Shown piece after piece: positions 57,208 to 64,000 of a DNA stretch of 64,000 nt. The notes under the pieces were generated by a model that saw nothing but the letters and a program-made list of their open reading frames with translations, was not told where the DNA came from and ran no database searches. Position 1 is the stretch's first letter, and each line of letters opens with the position of its first letter. This DNA is from Roseovarius indicus (lineage in GTDB: Bacteria; Pseudomonadota; Alphaproteobacteria; Rhodobacterales; Rhodobacteraceae), in NCBI RefSeq assembly GCF_008728195.1, contig NZ_CP031598.1, forward strand, positions 2,480,001-2,544,000, given 5' to 3'. The position numbers and the translations under genes were made by a program.

Positions 57208-57251
57208 ACGTTGAAACCCCGCAGGGTTTCAACGTTGGGGGCAGAGCCCCC
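57208..57251. terminator. Double hairpin between convergent operons
   Basis: The first is a perfect 12-base stem (ACGTTGAAACCC/GGGTTTCAACGT, loop CGCA; 57208-57235). The second is GGGGGC-AGA-GCCCCC (57237-57251), followed by TT. They lie between the Tat-linked ATPase gene and the nlpD-like gene and probably end both transcripts. Confidence 0.75.
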
Positions 57252-57264
57252 TTACTCCGCCGAT

Positions 57265-58458
57265 TTACTGAAGATACGGGCCCGGATCGACCGAATCGAA
57301 GCCTTCGCGCACTTCGAAATGGACCGCCGCCGTGCCGTCGCTGCGGATCTCGGCGAGCTTCTGGCCGCGGCTGACGCTGTCGCCCTTGGACACCGCGACG
57401 CCGCCGACGTTGGAATAGACCGTCAGCAGGTTGTCGGGGTGCTTGACCACGATGATCGGGATGCCGTTGGTATCCTCGGTGATGGCCGCGACGGTGCCGG
57501 AGGCGGCGGCGTTCACCGCCGTGCCGGGGGAGGCCGCGATGTCGATGCCATCGTTCTTGCCCTTCTCGTAATCGCGGATGATGTCGCCGCGCACCGGCAT
57601 TCCCATCTTCCCCTTGGGCGCCGAGGCTTCCGAGCTCATGTCCGGGGCGGCGGTGGTTTCCACCTCTTCGGCCGCGGGCAGGGTTTCCTCGTCGGGCAGG
57701 GGTTTCGAGGCGCTCGGCGGTTCGGGCGTCTGGGTGCCTTGGCCGGGCATCGAGGTCGACTCTTCGTTGAGGGCGGATTTCGGTTTGCCGGGCAGGGCCA
57801 CCGGGATCAGCAGGAACTGCCCCTCGCGGACGCCGAAATCGCTGCCCAGTCCGTTCCATTCGGCAAGGCTGCGGACGGAGACGTTGTAGAGCCGGGCGAT
57901 GGAATAGGCGGTTTCGCCGCGTTCGACCTTGTGGCGCACCGGTTCGACGCCCGAGGTGCCGCCGGGTTGCTTGCTGGGCGCCGTCGGCGCCGGGTCGAGC
58001 GTGCTGGTCTGGACGCCTGCCGTGCTGGTGCTGTCGGCCTCGTCGATGGCGTTGCCGGCGAGCGTGGTGATGTCGACACCGCCCGGCCGGATCGGGCCGC
58101 CCTCGGGTTCGGTGACGCGCTGGGGCAGGGCGACGATCTCGCCATCGCGCAACGGGTCGGAGGGTTGCAGGCCGTTGTAGCTGGCAATCGCCTGAACGTC
58201 GGCGCCGATACGCTGGGCGACATCGGCGACGGTGTCGCCGCGCCGGGCGACGGCCACCTGGTAGCTGGGGTAGGAGATCACGCCGCGGCTGTCGGGCCGG
58301 GGCCGGTCGGCCGTGGCCGCGCGGGCCGCGTCGGATGTGCTGGGGGCGTTGCCGAAGGCGCCGCGCATGTCGAAGTCGAGCCCCGAGTCGCCGCAGGCCG
58401 ACAGGCCCGCGAGCGCGGCTGAGGCCATCAATACGGCCGGGCGAAGGGGAAAACGCAT
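57265..58458 (-). CDS. nlpD: LysM/M23 lipoprotein, NlpD-like
   Basis: A 397-residue lipoprotein: signal ending ALAGLSAC (Cys22), two LysM domains that bind peptidoglycan (about 64-112 and 173-217), a Pro/Glu/Ser-rich linker, and a C-terminal LytM (M23) domain from about 285. The zinc site is incomplete: GKNDGIDIAA has Asn where M23 enzymes have His, and only the HF of AAVHFEV remains. It is thus probably an activator of an amidase, as NlpD and EnvC are, not a hydrolase. It is the last gene of a surE-pcm-nlpD operon. Confidence 0.88.
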   Translation of the reverse strand: MRFPLRPAVLMASAALAGLSACGDSGLDFDMRGAFGNAPSTSDAARAATADRPRPDSRGVISYPSYQVAVARRGDTVADVAQRIGADVQAIASYNGLQPSDPLRDGEIVALPQRVTEPEGGPIRPGGVDITTLAGNAIDEADSTSTAGVQTSTLDPAPTAPSKQPGGTSGVEPVRHKVERGETAYSIARLYNVSVRSLAEWNGLGSDFGVREGQFLLIPVALPGKPKSALNEESTSMPGQGTQTPEPPSASKPLPDEETLPAAEEVETTAAPDMSSEASAPKGKMGMPVRGDIIRDYEKGKNDGIDIAASPGTAVNAAASGTVAAITEDTNGIPIIVVKHPDNLLTVYSNVGGVAVSKGDSVSRGQKLAEIRSDGTAAVHFEVREGFDSVDPGPYLQ

Positions 58459-58531
58459 CTCGATAAGCTCCTCATCTCGTTCTTTGCCCCGTGTGGCCCG
58501 GGGTCTTCAATCAGGTTGTCCTGTCCTACCC

Positions 58532-59191
58532 TTATCCGCTGTCCCGCCCGAGGCCTTCGACCAGCGGAACGAAACGTACCGGGAGCATCTCGTCATACTC
58601 GAAGCCGTCTTCCGTGCGCGTCACGCGGATCAGGCTTTGCACGGCATCTGACTGCCCCACCGGCAATACCATGATACCCCCGATTTTCAACTGGGCCAAG
58701 AGCGGCCCGGGCGGGTCTTCCGCAGCGGCAGTCACGAGGATGCGATCGAACGGCGCCTGGTCGGGCAGGCCGAAGCTTCCGTCGGAGGTGACGGCGGTGA
58801 TATTGGTGAGGTCGAGTTTGCGGAAGACATCCGTCGCCTCGACCACGAGCCGCTTGTGGCGGTCGACGGTGTAGACCCGGCGCGCCAGCTGGCTGAGGAT
58901 GGCCGCCTGGTAGCCCGAGCCGCAGCCGACCTCGAGCACCTTGTCGCGGTTCGACACCTTGAGGGCCTGCGTCATCAGCCCCACGACGGAGGGTTGCGAA
59001 ATGGTCTGGCCACAGGCGATGGGCAGCGGCATGTCTTCATAGGCGCGGGCCGCGAAGTGGCCGCGCACGAAGAGGCCGCGATCGACCTTTTCCATGGCAT
59101 GCAGCACGCGCCGGTCGGTCACCCCGCGCGAGCGCAGGGCGAACAGGAACTGCATCTTGCGCTCGGCGATATCGGGGGAATCGTCGGTCAT
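58532..59191 (-). CDS. pcm: Protein-L-isoaspartate O-methyltransferase
   Basis: Repairs damaged aspartyl residues using SAM. It has 219 residues. The SAM motif is [34 protein letters not shown], and the catalytic/substrate stretch is [45 protein letters not shown] closes the fold. It overlaps surE by ATGA and is followed by nlpD. Confidence 0.95.
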   Translation of the reverse strand: MTDDSPDIAERKMQFLFALRSRGVTDRRVLHAMEKVDRGLFVRGHFAARAYEDMPLPIACGQTISQPSVVGLMTQALKVSNRDKVLEVGCGSGYQAAILSQLARRVYTVDRHKRLVVEATDVFRKLDLTNITAVTSDGSFGLPDQAPFDRILVTAAAEDPPGPLLAQLKIGGIMVLPVGQSDAVQSLIRVTRTEDGFEYDEMLPVRFVPLVEGLGRDSG

Positions 59192-59967
59192 TCGATCGCT
59201 TTCAGCGCCTCCAGCGCGTCATGCGCCGTCAGGTCGGCGCGCATCGGCGTGACCGAGATATAACCCTTCAGGTTCCAGTCTGCATCGGTGCCTTCGGAGG
59301 TGGGCTGTTGCTGTGGTGCGCCGGTGACCCAGAGGAAACGGCGGCCCGAGGGCGACTGGGCGGGCTGGACGCCGAAGCCCATGTCGCGGCGGAAGCCTTG
59401 CGGGGCGGCGCGGGTGCCTTTCACCGCGTCCGAGGGCACGGGCGGGAAGTTGATGTTGTAGAAGATGCCGTAATCGTCCTTCGTCCAGACGCCCTTGTCG
59501 AGCAGCCGGCGGAGGGTGTCGAGCCCGTGGCCACGGGCGGATTCGAACTGGTCGTCGAGGTCGCGGTTCTCCGGCCCGTAATACTGGCTGAGCGCCACGG
59601 CCGGCAGGCCCTGGAGCGCCGCTTCCATGGCGCCGCCCAACGTGCCGGAATAGAGCGCGTTCTCGGCCGCGTTGTTGCCGCGGTTGACGCCGGAGAGGAC
59701 GAGATCGGGGCGCTCGGGCATGATGTCGTGCACGGCGGCCAGCACGCAGTCGGCGGGCGAGCCTTGCGTGGCGAAGCGGCGCTCGGCCATCTGGCTGACC
59801 ATCATCGGCTGGGTGTAGGAAATGCAGTGGCCGACGCCCGATTGCTCGAAGGCGGGCGCGACTGTCCAGACCTCACCGCCGGGCCCGGCAAGCTCGGTGG
59901 CGATCTCTTCCAGAACGGCGAGGCCGGGGGCGTTGATGCCGTCGTCATTGGTGATGAGAATGCGCAC
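59188..59967 (-). CDS. surE: 5'/3'-Nucleotidase SurE
   Basis: A divalent-metal nucleotidase/phosphatase of 259 residues. The metal and active-site motif is [16 protein letters not shown], with NxxD metal ligands, then [48 protein letters not shown] and YNINFPP. The start is a GTG at 59967, nine bases after GGAGG. No ATG falls at the right place; a much longer open frame upstream contains another gene's shadow. Translationally coupled to pcm. Confidence 0.95.
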   Translation of the reverse strand: MRILITNDDGINAPGLAVLEEIATELAGPGGEVWTVAPAFEQSGVGHCISYTQPMMVSQMAERRFATQGSPADCVLAAVHDIMPERPDLVLSGVNRGNNAAENALYSGTLGGAMEAALQGLPAVALSQYYGPENRDLDDQFESARGHGLDTLRRLLDKGVWTKDDYGIFYNINFPPVPSDAVKGTRAAPQGFRRDMGFGVQPAQSPSGRRFLWVTGAPQQQPTSEGTDADWNLKGYISVTPMRADLTAHDALEALKAIE

Positions 59968-60050
59968 GTCGTTTGCCTCCGGGATGCCTGTCCGCCTTGT
60001 GTAGCGGCGGTAATCCGCCGGGGCAAGCGGGGTGGGGGCGGCTCGGGCTG

Positions 60051-60701
60051 TCAGAGCATTCCGAGCAGGCGCTGTGCCTCTTTTGCCGTGGTCGTGAGCG
60101 CCGCGCGGTCTTCGCCGGGGAAGAATCGGGCGCGGGTGGCGGTGGGCATGGGGTTGGGTTCGAGCACGTGGACATGCGGGCCGATCTTGGCGGTTTCCGC
60201 CTGCCAGCTGCGGGCGAGCGCCGTCTGGGCGGCCTTGGTGGCGCCGTAGGCCGCGAAGAACTTGTCGCCGGCATGGGGGTCGTCGAAGAAGAGCGCGGTG
60301 CCGGTTTCGCCCAGCAGCGGCGCGAGGAAGGGGATGAGCCGGCCGGTGGCGGTGACGTTGACGGCGACGGATTTGTCCCAGTCCTTGGGGTCGAGGTGGT
60401 TGGCGGGGGTCAGGGGCGCCGCGTGAATGGCGCAATGGGCCCAGAGATCGATCTTGCCCCAGCGGTCGTAGATCGAGCGGCAGAGCTGGGCCATGGCATC
60501 GGCGTTGGTGATGTCCATCGGCGCAAGCGTGGCCTGGCCGCGCTTTTCCTTGATGCGGTCGTCGAGCTCTTCCAGGGCGCCGGTGGTGCGGGCCACGGCG
60601 ACGATATGGTACTCGGGTGCCAGCGCCTCGGCGATGGCGGCGCCGAGACCGCGGGAGGCGCCGGTGACCAGCGCGATTTTCGGGGATGACATGTCGCTCA
60701 T
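60051..60701 (-). CDS. SDR family oxidoreductase
   Basis: A 216-residue short-chain dehydrogenase. NAD(P)-binding loop [37 protein letters not shown] and [17 protein letters not shown] match the fold. Catalytic [16 protein letters not shown] carries the YxxxK pair, and the C-terminus is truncated compared with FabG. Several Met codons could start it; I choose 60701 ([14 protein letters not shown]), with 60692 as an alternative. Substrate unknown. It is upstream of surE in the same direction but 83 bases away. Confidence 0.8.
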   Translation of the reverse strand: MSDMSSPKIALVTGASRGLGAAIAEALAPEYHIVAVARTTGALEELDDRIKEKRGQATLAPMDITNADAMAQLCRSIYDRWGKIDLWAHCAIHAAPLTPANHLDPKDWDKSVAVNVTATGRLIPFLAPLLGETGTALFFDDPHAGDKFFAAYGATKAAQTALARSWQAETAKIGPHVHVLEPNPMPTATRARFFPGEDRAALTTTAKEAQRLLGML

Positions 60702-60815
60702 GGGCTGGGGATGTCCCACTGCCGGTTGGTAAATTCAAGTGCAATTGCTTGACTTCCCCCCTGCAAAGGCGAAAAAGTCGCACAGGTTTTTAAAGCAAAG
60801 GATGCGAGGACGATC

Positions 60816-61415
60816 ATGCGCGATACCACTCTGGCCGGGGCCGTCATTGGCCAAGACTCCCTTCTGAAACAGGCCGCCCTGGTGCTGGGCGGGACGATGT
60901 TCATCGCGCTGGCCGCGCAGGTGAGCATTCCGTTCTTCCCCGTGCCGCTGACGCTGCAGACGCTGGCGATCCTGATCGTGGGCCTGACCTTCGGTGCGCG
61001 GCTGGGGGCCGTGACGCTCGCGGCCTACCTGGCCGAGGGTGCGATGGGCCTGCCGGTTTTTGCCAACGGTGCCTCGGCGCCGGCGCTGATCGGGCCGACC
61101 GCCGGCTTCCTGTTCGGCTTCGTGCTGATGGCATGGGTTGCCGGGCTGGCCGCAGATCGCGGGCTGACCCGTGGCGTGGTGTCGACCGCCGTCGTGGCGC
61201 TGGTCGCCTCCGCCGTGCTGTACATTCCGGGCGTCGCATGGCCGATGGCCGTGGCCGAGCTGGCCGGGATCGGCGGCAAGTGGGTCGGCACCTCGGCCGG
61301 CGCGTTGTGGAGCGGCTGGGTCGCGCCCTTCCTGCTGGGTGACGTGGTCAAGTCGGTCATCGCCGCGATGGTCGTGACCGCTGGCTGGAAGGCGGCGCAG
61401 GCCCGCAAAGGCTGA
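60816..61415 (+). CDS. bioY: Biotin transporter BioY
   Basis: The substrate-binding membrane component of an ECF-type biotin transporter, 199 residues and six helices. Biotin-site stretches are TMFIALAAQVSIPFFPVPLTLQTLAILIVGLTFGARLGAVTLAAYLAEGAMGLPVFANG and GPTAGFLFGFVLMAWVAG. The bioMN ATPase and permease genes are not in the window; some solitary BioY proteins act alone. A palindromic GCAATTGC near 60741-60748 lies in the divergent gap, but I see no clear BioR box (TTATMTATAA-like). Its product would feed BirA and MccA. Confidence 0.93.
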   Translation: MRDTTLAGAVIGQDSLLKQAALVLGGTMFIALAAQVSIPFFPVPLTLQTLAILIVGLTFGARLGAVTLAAYLAEGAMGLPVFANGASAPALIGPTAGFLFGFVLMAWVAGLAADRGLTRGVVSTAVVALVASAVLYIPGVAWPMAVAELAGIGGKWVGTSAGALWSGWVAPFLLGDVVKSVIAAMVVTAGWKAAQARKG

Positions 61416-61440
61416 GCCTCATTCCATATGACTTTCAGAG

Positions 61441-61467
61441 CGCCGTCCCGGTTTGGGGCGGCGTTTT
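61441..61467 (+). terminator. Intrinsic terminator after bioY
   Basis: CGCCGTCCC and GGGGCGGCG form a nine-base stem with one T-G pair, loop GGTTT, followed by TTTTGCGTTT. It is 26 bases past the bioY stop. Confidence 0.85.
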
Positions 61468-61470
61468 GCG

Positions 61471-61492
61471 TTTCATTGTTCTGAAAATACTC
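61471..61492. repeat. Dispersed intergenic repeat, copy 4 (partial)
   Basis: TTTCATTGTTCTGAAAATAC plus TC, the reverse complement of GAGTATTTTCAGAACAATGA. It matches the right half of copy 1 and lies just after the bioY terminator, before the DUF1284 stop. Confidence 0.65.
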
Positions 61493-61919
61493 AATCCGCG
61501 GCTTCGGCGTGCAGATCGCTCAAGGCCCTTTCGCACAGTCCCAGCTCGAGCCACTGGCAGCCCGCGCAGAGCGAGGCGAGGGCGCCCGGGGGCACGCGCT
61601 TGACGATGCGGCGCTTGGCCTCGCCCCAGGTGAGGCGGGTGCCGGTGAAGAGGCCGAGGGCGCGGGCGTGGCGGGTGTCGAGCGTGGTGATCTTGGCCTG
61701 GCTTTCGCATAGCTGGCCGCGGCGCTTGGGGCAGGGGCCGCAGATATCGTCGGCGGCGCCCACGACCTCGATCTCGATGTCATCGCCGCCCGGCGCGCGC
61801 AGGCGGCCGTCGATGATATCGCTCATGTTGGCGACGAATCCGTCGGAATAGCCCTTGCCCTGGAACCCCAGCGAGCACAGGAAATGATGCGGGCGGTAGC
61901 GGACGGGTGTGTCAGTCAT
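61491..61919 (-). CDS. DUF1284 domain protein
   Basis: A 142-residue soluble protein of the DUF1284 family. The entry RYRPHHFLCSLGFQGKGYSDGFVANM is the family mark. Two cysteine clusters (CGPCPKRRGQLC and CAGCQWLELGLC) plus the first RPHHFLC cysteine suggest a metal or iron-sulfur site; the family function is unknown. It lies between bioY and a small hypothetical gene on the opposite strand from bioY. A contribution to biotin synthesis or to iron-sulfur repair would be speculation. Confidence 0.8.
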   Translation of the reverse strand: MTDTPVRYRPHHFLCSLGFQGKGYSDGFVANMSDIIDGRLRAPGGDDIEIEVVGAADDICGPCPKRRGQLCESQAKITTLDTRHARALGLFTGTRLTWGEAKRRIVKRVPPGALASLCAGCQWLELGLCERALSDLHAEAAD

Positions 61920-61959
61920 GGCGCGGCAGGATGGGCCGGGGCTGGCCCGGCGTCAAGCG

Positions 61960-62289
61960 TCACTCGGTCTTGTCTTCCGGCCGGGCATGGGGGCGGACGC
62001 GGGCGGGTGTGCCGGGCTGGATCGGGGGCATGGTGAGCTTGCGGGCCATGCCGCCCTGGGCGAGGTGCAGCGCACCGGTTTCGATGGCGGTGACGACCGC
62101 GTAGCCGAGGTGGTCGCCGCGGGCGAGCTTGCGAATGTCGCCCGAGGCGGTCCGCACCAGCGCTGCGGAGCCGTCGCCGCGGACGAAGGTGCCCAGCAGC
62201 ACGGCCTTGTCGAGGGGCAGGACGTTCAGGTCTGTCGCCTCGAAGGCGGCTTTCAGGGCGGGCGGTGTGGTGTCGGTGTCTTGTGCCAT
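61960..62289 (-). CDS. Small hypothetical protein, PilP/GspC-like strand pattern
   Basis: A 109-residue protein starting at the ATG at 62289. The central part LDKAVLLGTFVRGDGSAALVRTASGDIRKLARGDHLGYAVVTAIETGALHLAQGG resembles the small beta domain of type II/IV secretion proteins PilP and GspC, in which a glycine-bounded loop repeats (LxGTF, ALVR, GD). There is no membrane helix, so it is not a full PilP. It lies between purF and the DUF1284 gene on the same strand. The family link is tentative. Confidence 0.65.
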   Translation of the reverse strand: MAQDTDTTPPALKAAFEATDLNVLPLDKAVLLGTFVRGDGSAALVRTASGDIRKLARGDHLGYAVVTAIETGALHLAQGGMARKLTMPPIQPGTPARVRPHARPEDKTE

Positions 62290-62429
62290 AGAATCGGGTC
62301 CGTGGATGCGAAACGGCGCGCCAGAGGCGCGCCGAGGCGGGGGGTGTAGGGGAGTTCGCGCCCCGGTAAAAGGCCCGTGGAGCGCTGTGCGCGGAAAGCT
62401 GCTTGCTGCGCCCGGGAAAGGGCGGCGGG

Positions 62430-63893
62430 TTACTCCGCCGCCTTGAGCTGGAAGCCCTTCTCGATCTGGTCGGAGGGTTCGACCGGGTAGTCGCCCGAGA
62501 AGCAGGCATCGCAATATTGCGGGCATTTCGCATCACGGCCCGAGGCCTCGCCGACCGCGCGGTAGAGCCCGTCGAGCGAGATGAACTTCAGGCTGTCGAC
62601 CGCGAGATGTTCGCGCATCTCGTCTTCCGACATGGTGGCCGCCAGCAGCTTGTCGCGCTGGGGCGTGTCGACCCCGTAGAAGCAGGGCCAGGCCGTGGGG
62701 GGGCTGGCGATGCGGAAATGCACCTCCTTGGCGCCGGCGTCGAGGATCATTTCCTTGATCTTGCGCGAGGTGGTGCCGCGCACGACGCTGTCATCGACGA
62801 GGATGACGCGCTTGCCCTCGATCAGGGCCCGGTTGACGTTCAGCTTGAGCCGGACGCCCATGTTGCGGATCTGCTCGGTGGGCTCGATGAAGGTACGGCC
62901 CATGTACTGGTTCCGGACGATGCCCATGGCGTAGGGGATGCCGGATTCCTGGCTGAAACCGATGGCCGCGGGCGTGCCGCTGTCGGGGACCGGGCAGACG
63001 AGGTCGGCGTCGACGGGGGCCTCGCGGGCCAGTTCGATGCCGATCTGGCTGCGGGTTTCATAGACCGAACGGCCGCCGATGATGCTGTCGGGGCGCGAGA
63101 AATAGACGTGCTCGAAGATGCAGAAGCGCGACTTGGCCGGGCGGAAAGGCCGGTGGCTTTCGACGCCGTCATTGGTGATGACGACCATCTCGCCCGGCTC
63201 GATCTCGCGCACGAAACGCGCGCCGATGATGTCGAGCGCGCAGGTTTCCGACGACAGCACCCAGCCATCGCCGACCTGTCCCAGCACCAACGGGCGCACG
63301 CCCAGCGGGTCGCGGACGCCGATCAGCTTGGTGCGGGTCATGGCCACGACCGAGAACGCCCCTTCGACCCGGCGCAGCGCGTCTTCCATCCGTTCGGGGA
63401 TGTTGCGCTGAAGCGAGCGGGCCATCAGGTGGATGATGCATTCGCTGTCGGAGTTGGACTGGAAGATCGAGCCACGCTCGATCAGCTCGCGGCGGAGCGC
63501 GTCGGCATTGGTGATGTTGCCGTTATGCGCGATGGCCGCGCCGCCCATGGCAAACTCGCCGAAGAAGGGCTGCACGTCGCGGATGACGGGGGCCTTACCC
63601 CCGGCGGTGGAATAGCGCACGTGGCCGATCGAGAGCGGCCCCGGCAGGGTTTCCATCAGCGATTGGCGGGTGAAGTTGTCGCGCACGTAGCCGAAGCGGC
63701 GGGCAGAGTTGAACCCCTGCTCGGCGTCATGGCTGACGATGCCGCCGGCCTCCTGCCCGCGGTGCTGCAGGGCGTGAAGGCCGAGGGCCACGAAGTTGGC
63801 GGCATCGGCAACGCCGATGACACCGAAAATACCGCATTCCTCGCGCAGTTTGTCGTCGTCGAAGGGATGGGCGGGGGGCATTTGCTTGGGCAA
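62430..63893 (-). CDS. purF: Amidophosphoribosyltransferase
   Basis: Commits PRPP and glutamine to phosphoribosylamine in purine synthesis. The N-terminal nucleophile is the Cys of REECGIFG, exposed by removal of a short propeptide. HRGQEAGGI, NGNITNADALRREL (glutaminase), and the PRPP motif VILVDDSVVRGTTSRKIKEMI are visible. A C-terminal CxxC (YCDACFSGDYP) recalls the iron-sulfur type of Bacillus. I start at a TTG at 63893, seven bases after GGAG; an ATG at 63881 is in frame but has no good ribosome site. Confidence 0.95.
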   Translation of the reverse strand: MPKQMPPAHPFDDDKLREECGIFGVIGVADAANFVALGLHALQHRGQEAGGIVSHDAEQGFNSARRFGYVRDNFTRQSLMETLPGPLSIGHVRYSTAGGKAPVIRDVQPFFGEFAMGGAAIAHNGNITNADALRRELIERGSIFQSNSDSECIIHLMARSLQRNIPERMEDALRRVEGAFSVVAMTRTKLIGVRDPLGVRPLVLGQVGDGWVLSSETCALDIIGARFVREIEPGEMVVITNDGVESHRPFRPAKSRFCIFEHVYFSRPDSIIGGRSVYETRSQIGIELAREAPVDADLVCPVPDSGTPAAIGFSQESGIPYAMGIVRNQYMGRTFIEPTEQIRNMGVRLKLNVNRALIEGKRVILVDDSVVRGTTSRKIKEMILDAGAKEVHFRIASPPTAWPCFYGVDTPQRDKLLAATMSEDEMREHLAVDSLKFISLDGLYRAVGEASGRDAKCPQYCDACFSGDYPVEPSDQIEKGFQLKAAE

Positions 63894-63927
63894 GGGGCAG
63901 CTCCGAATCTCACGGTATGCCAGTCAC

Positions 63928-63941
63928 GCCCTACATAGGGC
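63928..63941. promoter_or_regulatory. Inverted repeat over the purF -10 box
   Basis: GCCCTA-CA-TAGGGC is a perfect six-base palindrome with a two-base centre that covers the predicted -10 hexamer of purF. It may be an operator or part of an upstream hairpin. Confidence 0.45.
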
Positions 63942-63960
63942 GACATCCAGCCGATGTCAC
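63932..63960 (-). promoter_or_regulatory. purF promoter
   Basis: Minus-strand GTGACA (63960-63955) and TATGTA (63937-63932) are 17 bases apart. Transcription should start near 63925, giving a leader of about 32 bases before the purF start. Confidence 0.5.
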
Positions 63961-64000
63961 GAAACTATCATGAAAGTGATCTTACGGAAGGTAAGGGTGT

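Noticed and set aside
57208..57251. Insertion sequence ends or attachment site
   Set aside because: The inverted repeats are compact hairpins between convergent genes with no transposase or target duplication; a terminator is the simpler reading.
60735..60752. BioR operator upstream of bioY
   Set aside because: The AT-rich TTATMTATAA-like motif I expect for BioR is absent; TCAAGTGCAATTGCTTGA is only partly symmetric.

Overview
The window is a high-GC bacterial chromosome segment that I read as an alphaproteobacterium of the order Rhodobacterales (Roseobacter group). This rests on gene order and protein sequence, not on any database search. The supporting signs are a complex I operon with many extra genes between its subunits, a leucine/isovalerate degradation cluster, FnrL-type and Tat-operon neighbourhoods, and four copies of a short intergenic repeat. 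I see no rRNA, tRNA, CRISPR array, insertion sequence or prophage. Only one gap exceeds 300 bases (19391-19856), and it appears to be the control region of the complex I operon.

Layout. (1) 1-5811: glmU-glmS (amino-sugar precursors; glmS loses only its last codons at the window edge), a divergent phosphoglycolate phosphatase, a DegT-type aminotransferase and a flavin-binding PNPOx-like protein. (2) 5921-18064: leucine catabolism: isovaleryl-CoA dehydrogenase, an AMP-forming acyl-CoA synthetase, both methylcrotonyl-CoA carboxylase subunits, HMG-CoA lyase and a methylglutaconyl-CoA hydratase. Between them sit two thermonuclease-like proteins, two glutathione transferases, a small membrane protein, a LprI-like secreted protein and, on the opposite strand, ompW behind an FNR-type box. 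(3) 18152-19390: an outer-membrane porin-like protein. (4) 19768-42101: a complete nuoA-N set. Sixteen further genes lie between the subunit genes, mostly joined by ATGA or TAATG overlaps. They include three consecutive genes (nuoE and two membrane proteins) that end in the same helix-hairpin-helix domain. (5) 42156-45760: birA, a DUF4375-like gene, coaX and RNase J.

(6) 45764-51060, minus strand: a tautomerase, a RhlE-type RNA helicase, a glycosyltransferase, an ExoD-like protein and release factor 3. (7) 51217-54269: a short disordered protein, a Hint-domain protein, an atypical short-chain dehydrogenase and an alpha/beta hydrolase. (8) 54447-59967: tatABC with an AAA-type ATPase, facing surE-pcm-nlpD. 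(9) 60051-63960: a second short-chain dehydrogenase, bioY, a DUF1284 protein, a small hypothetical protein and purF.

How it fits together: leucine breakdown delivers acetyl-CoA and acetoacetate, and NADH from central oxidation feeds complex I. Biotin links three separate loci: BioY would import it, BirA would attach it, and MccA carries it. The most unusual part is the set of accessory genes inside the nuo operon, above all the repeated helix-hairpin-helix module, whose function in complex I biology I cannot assign.
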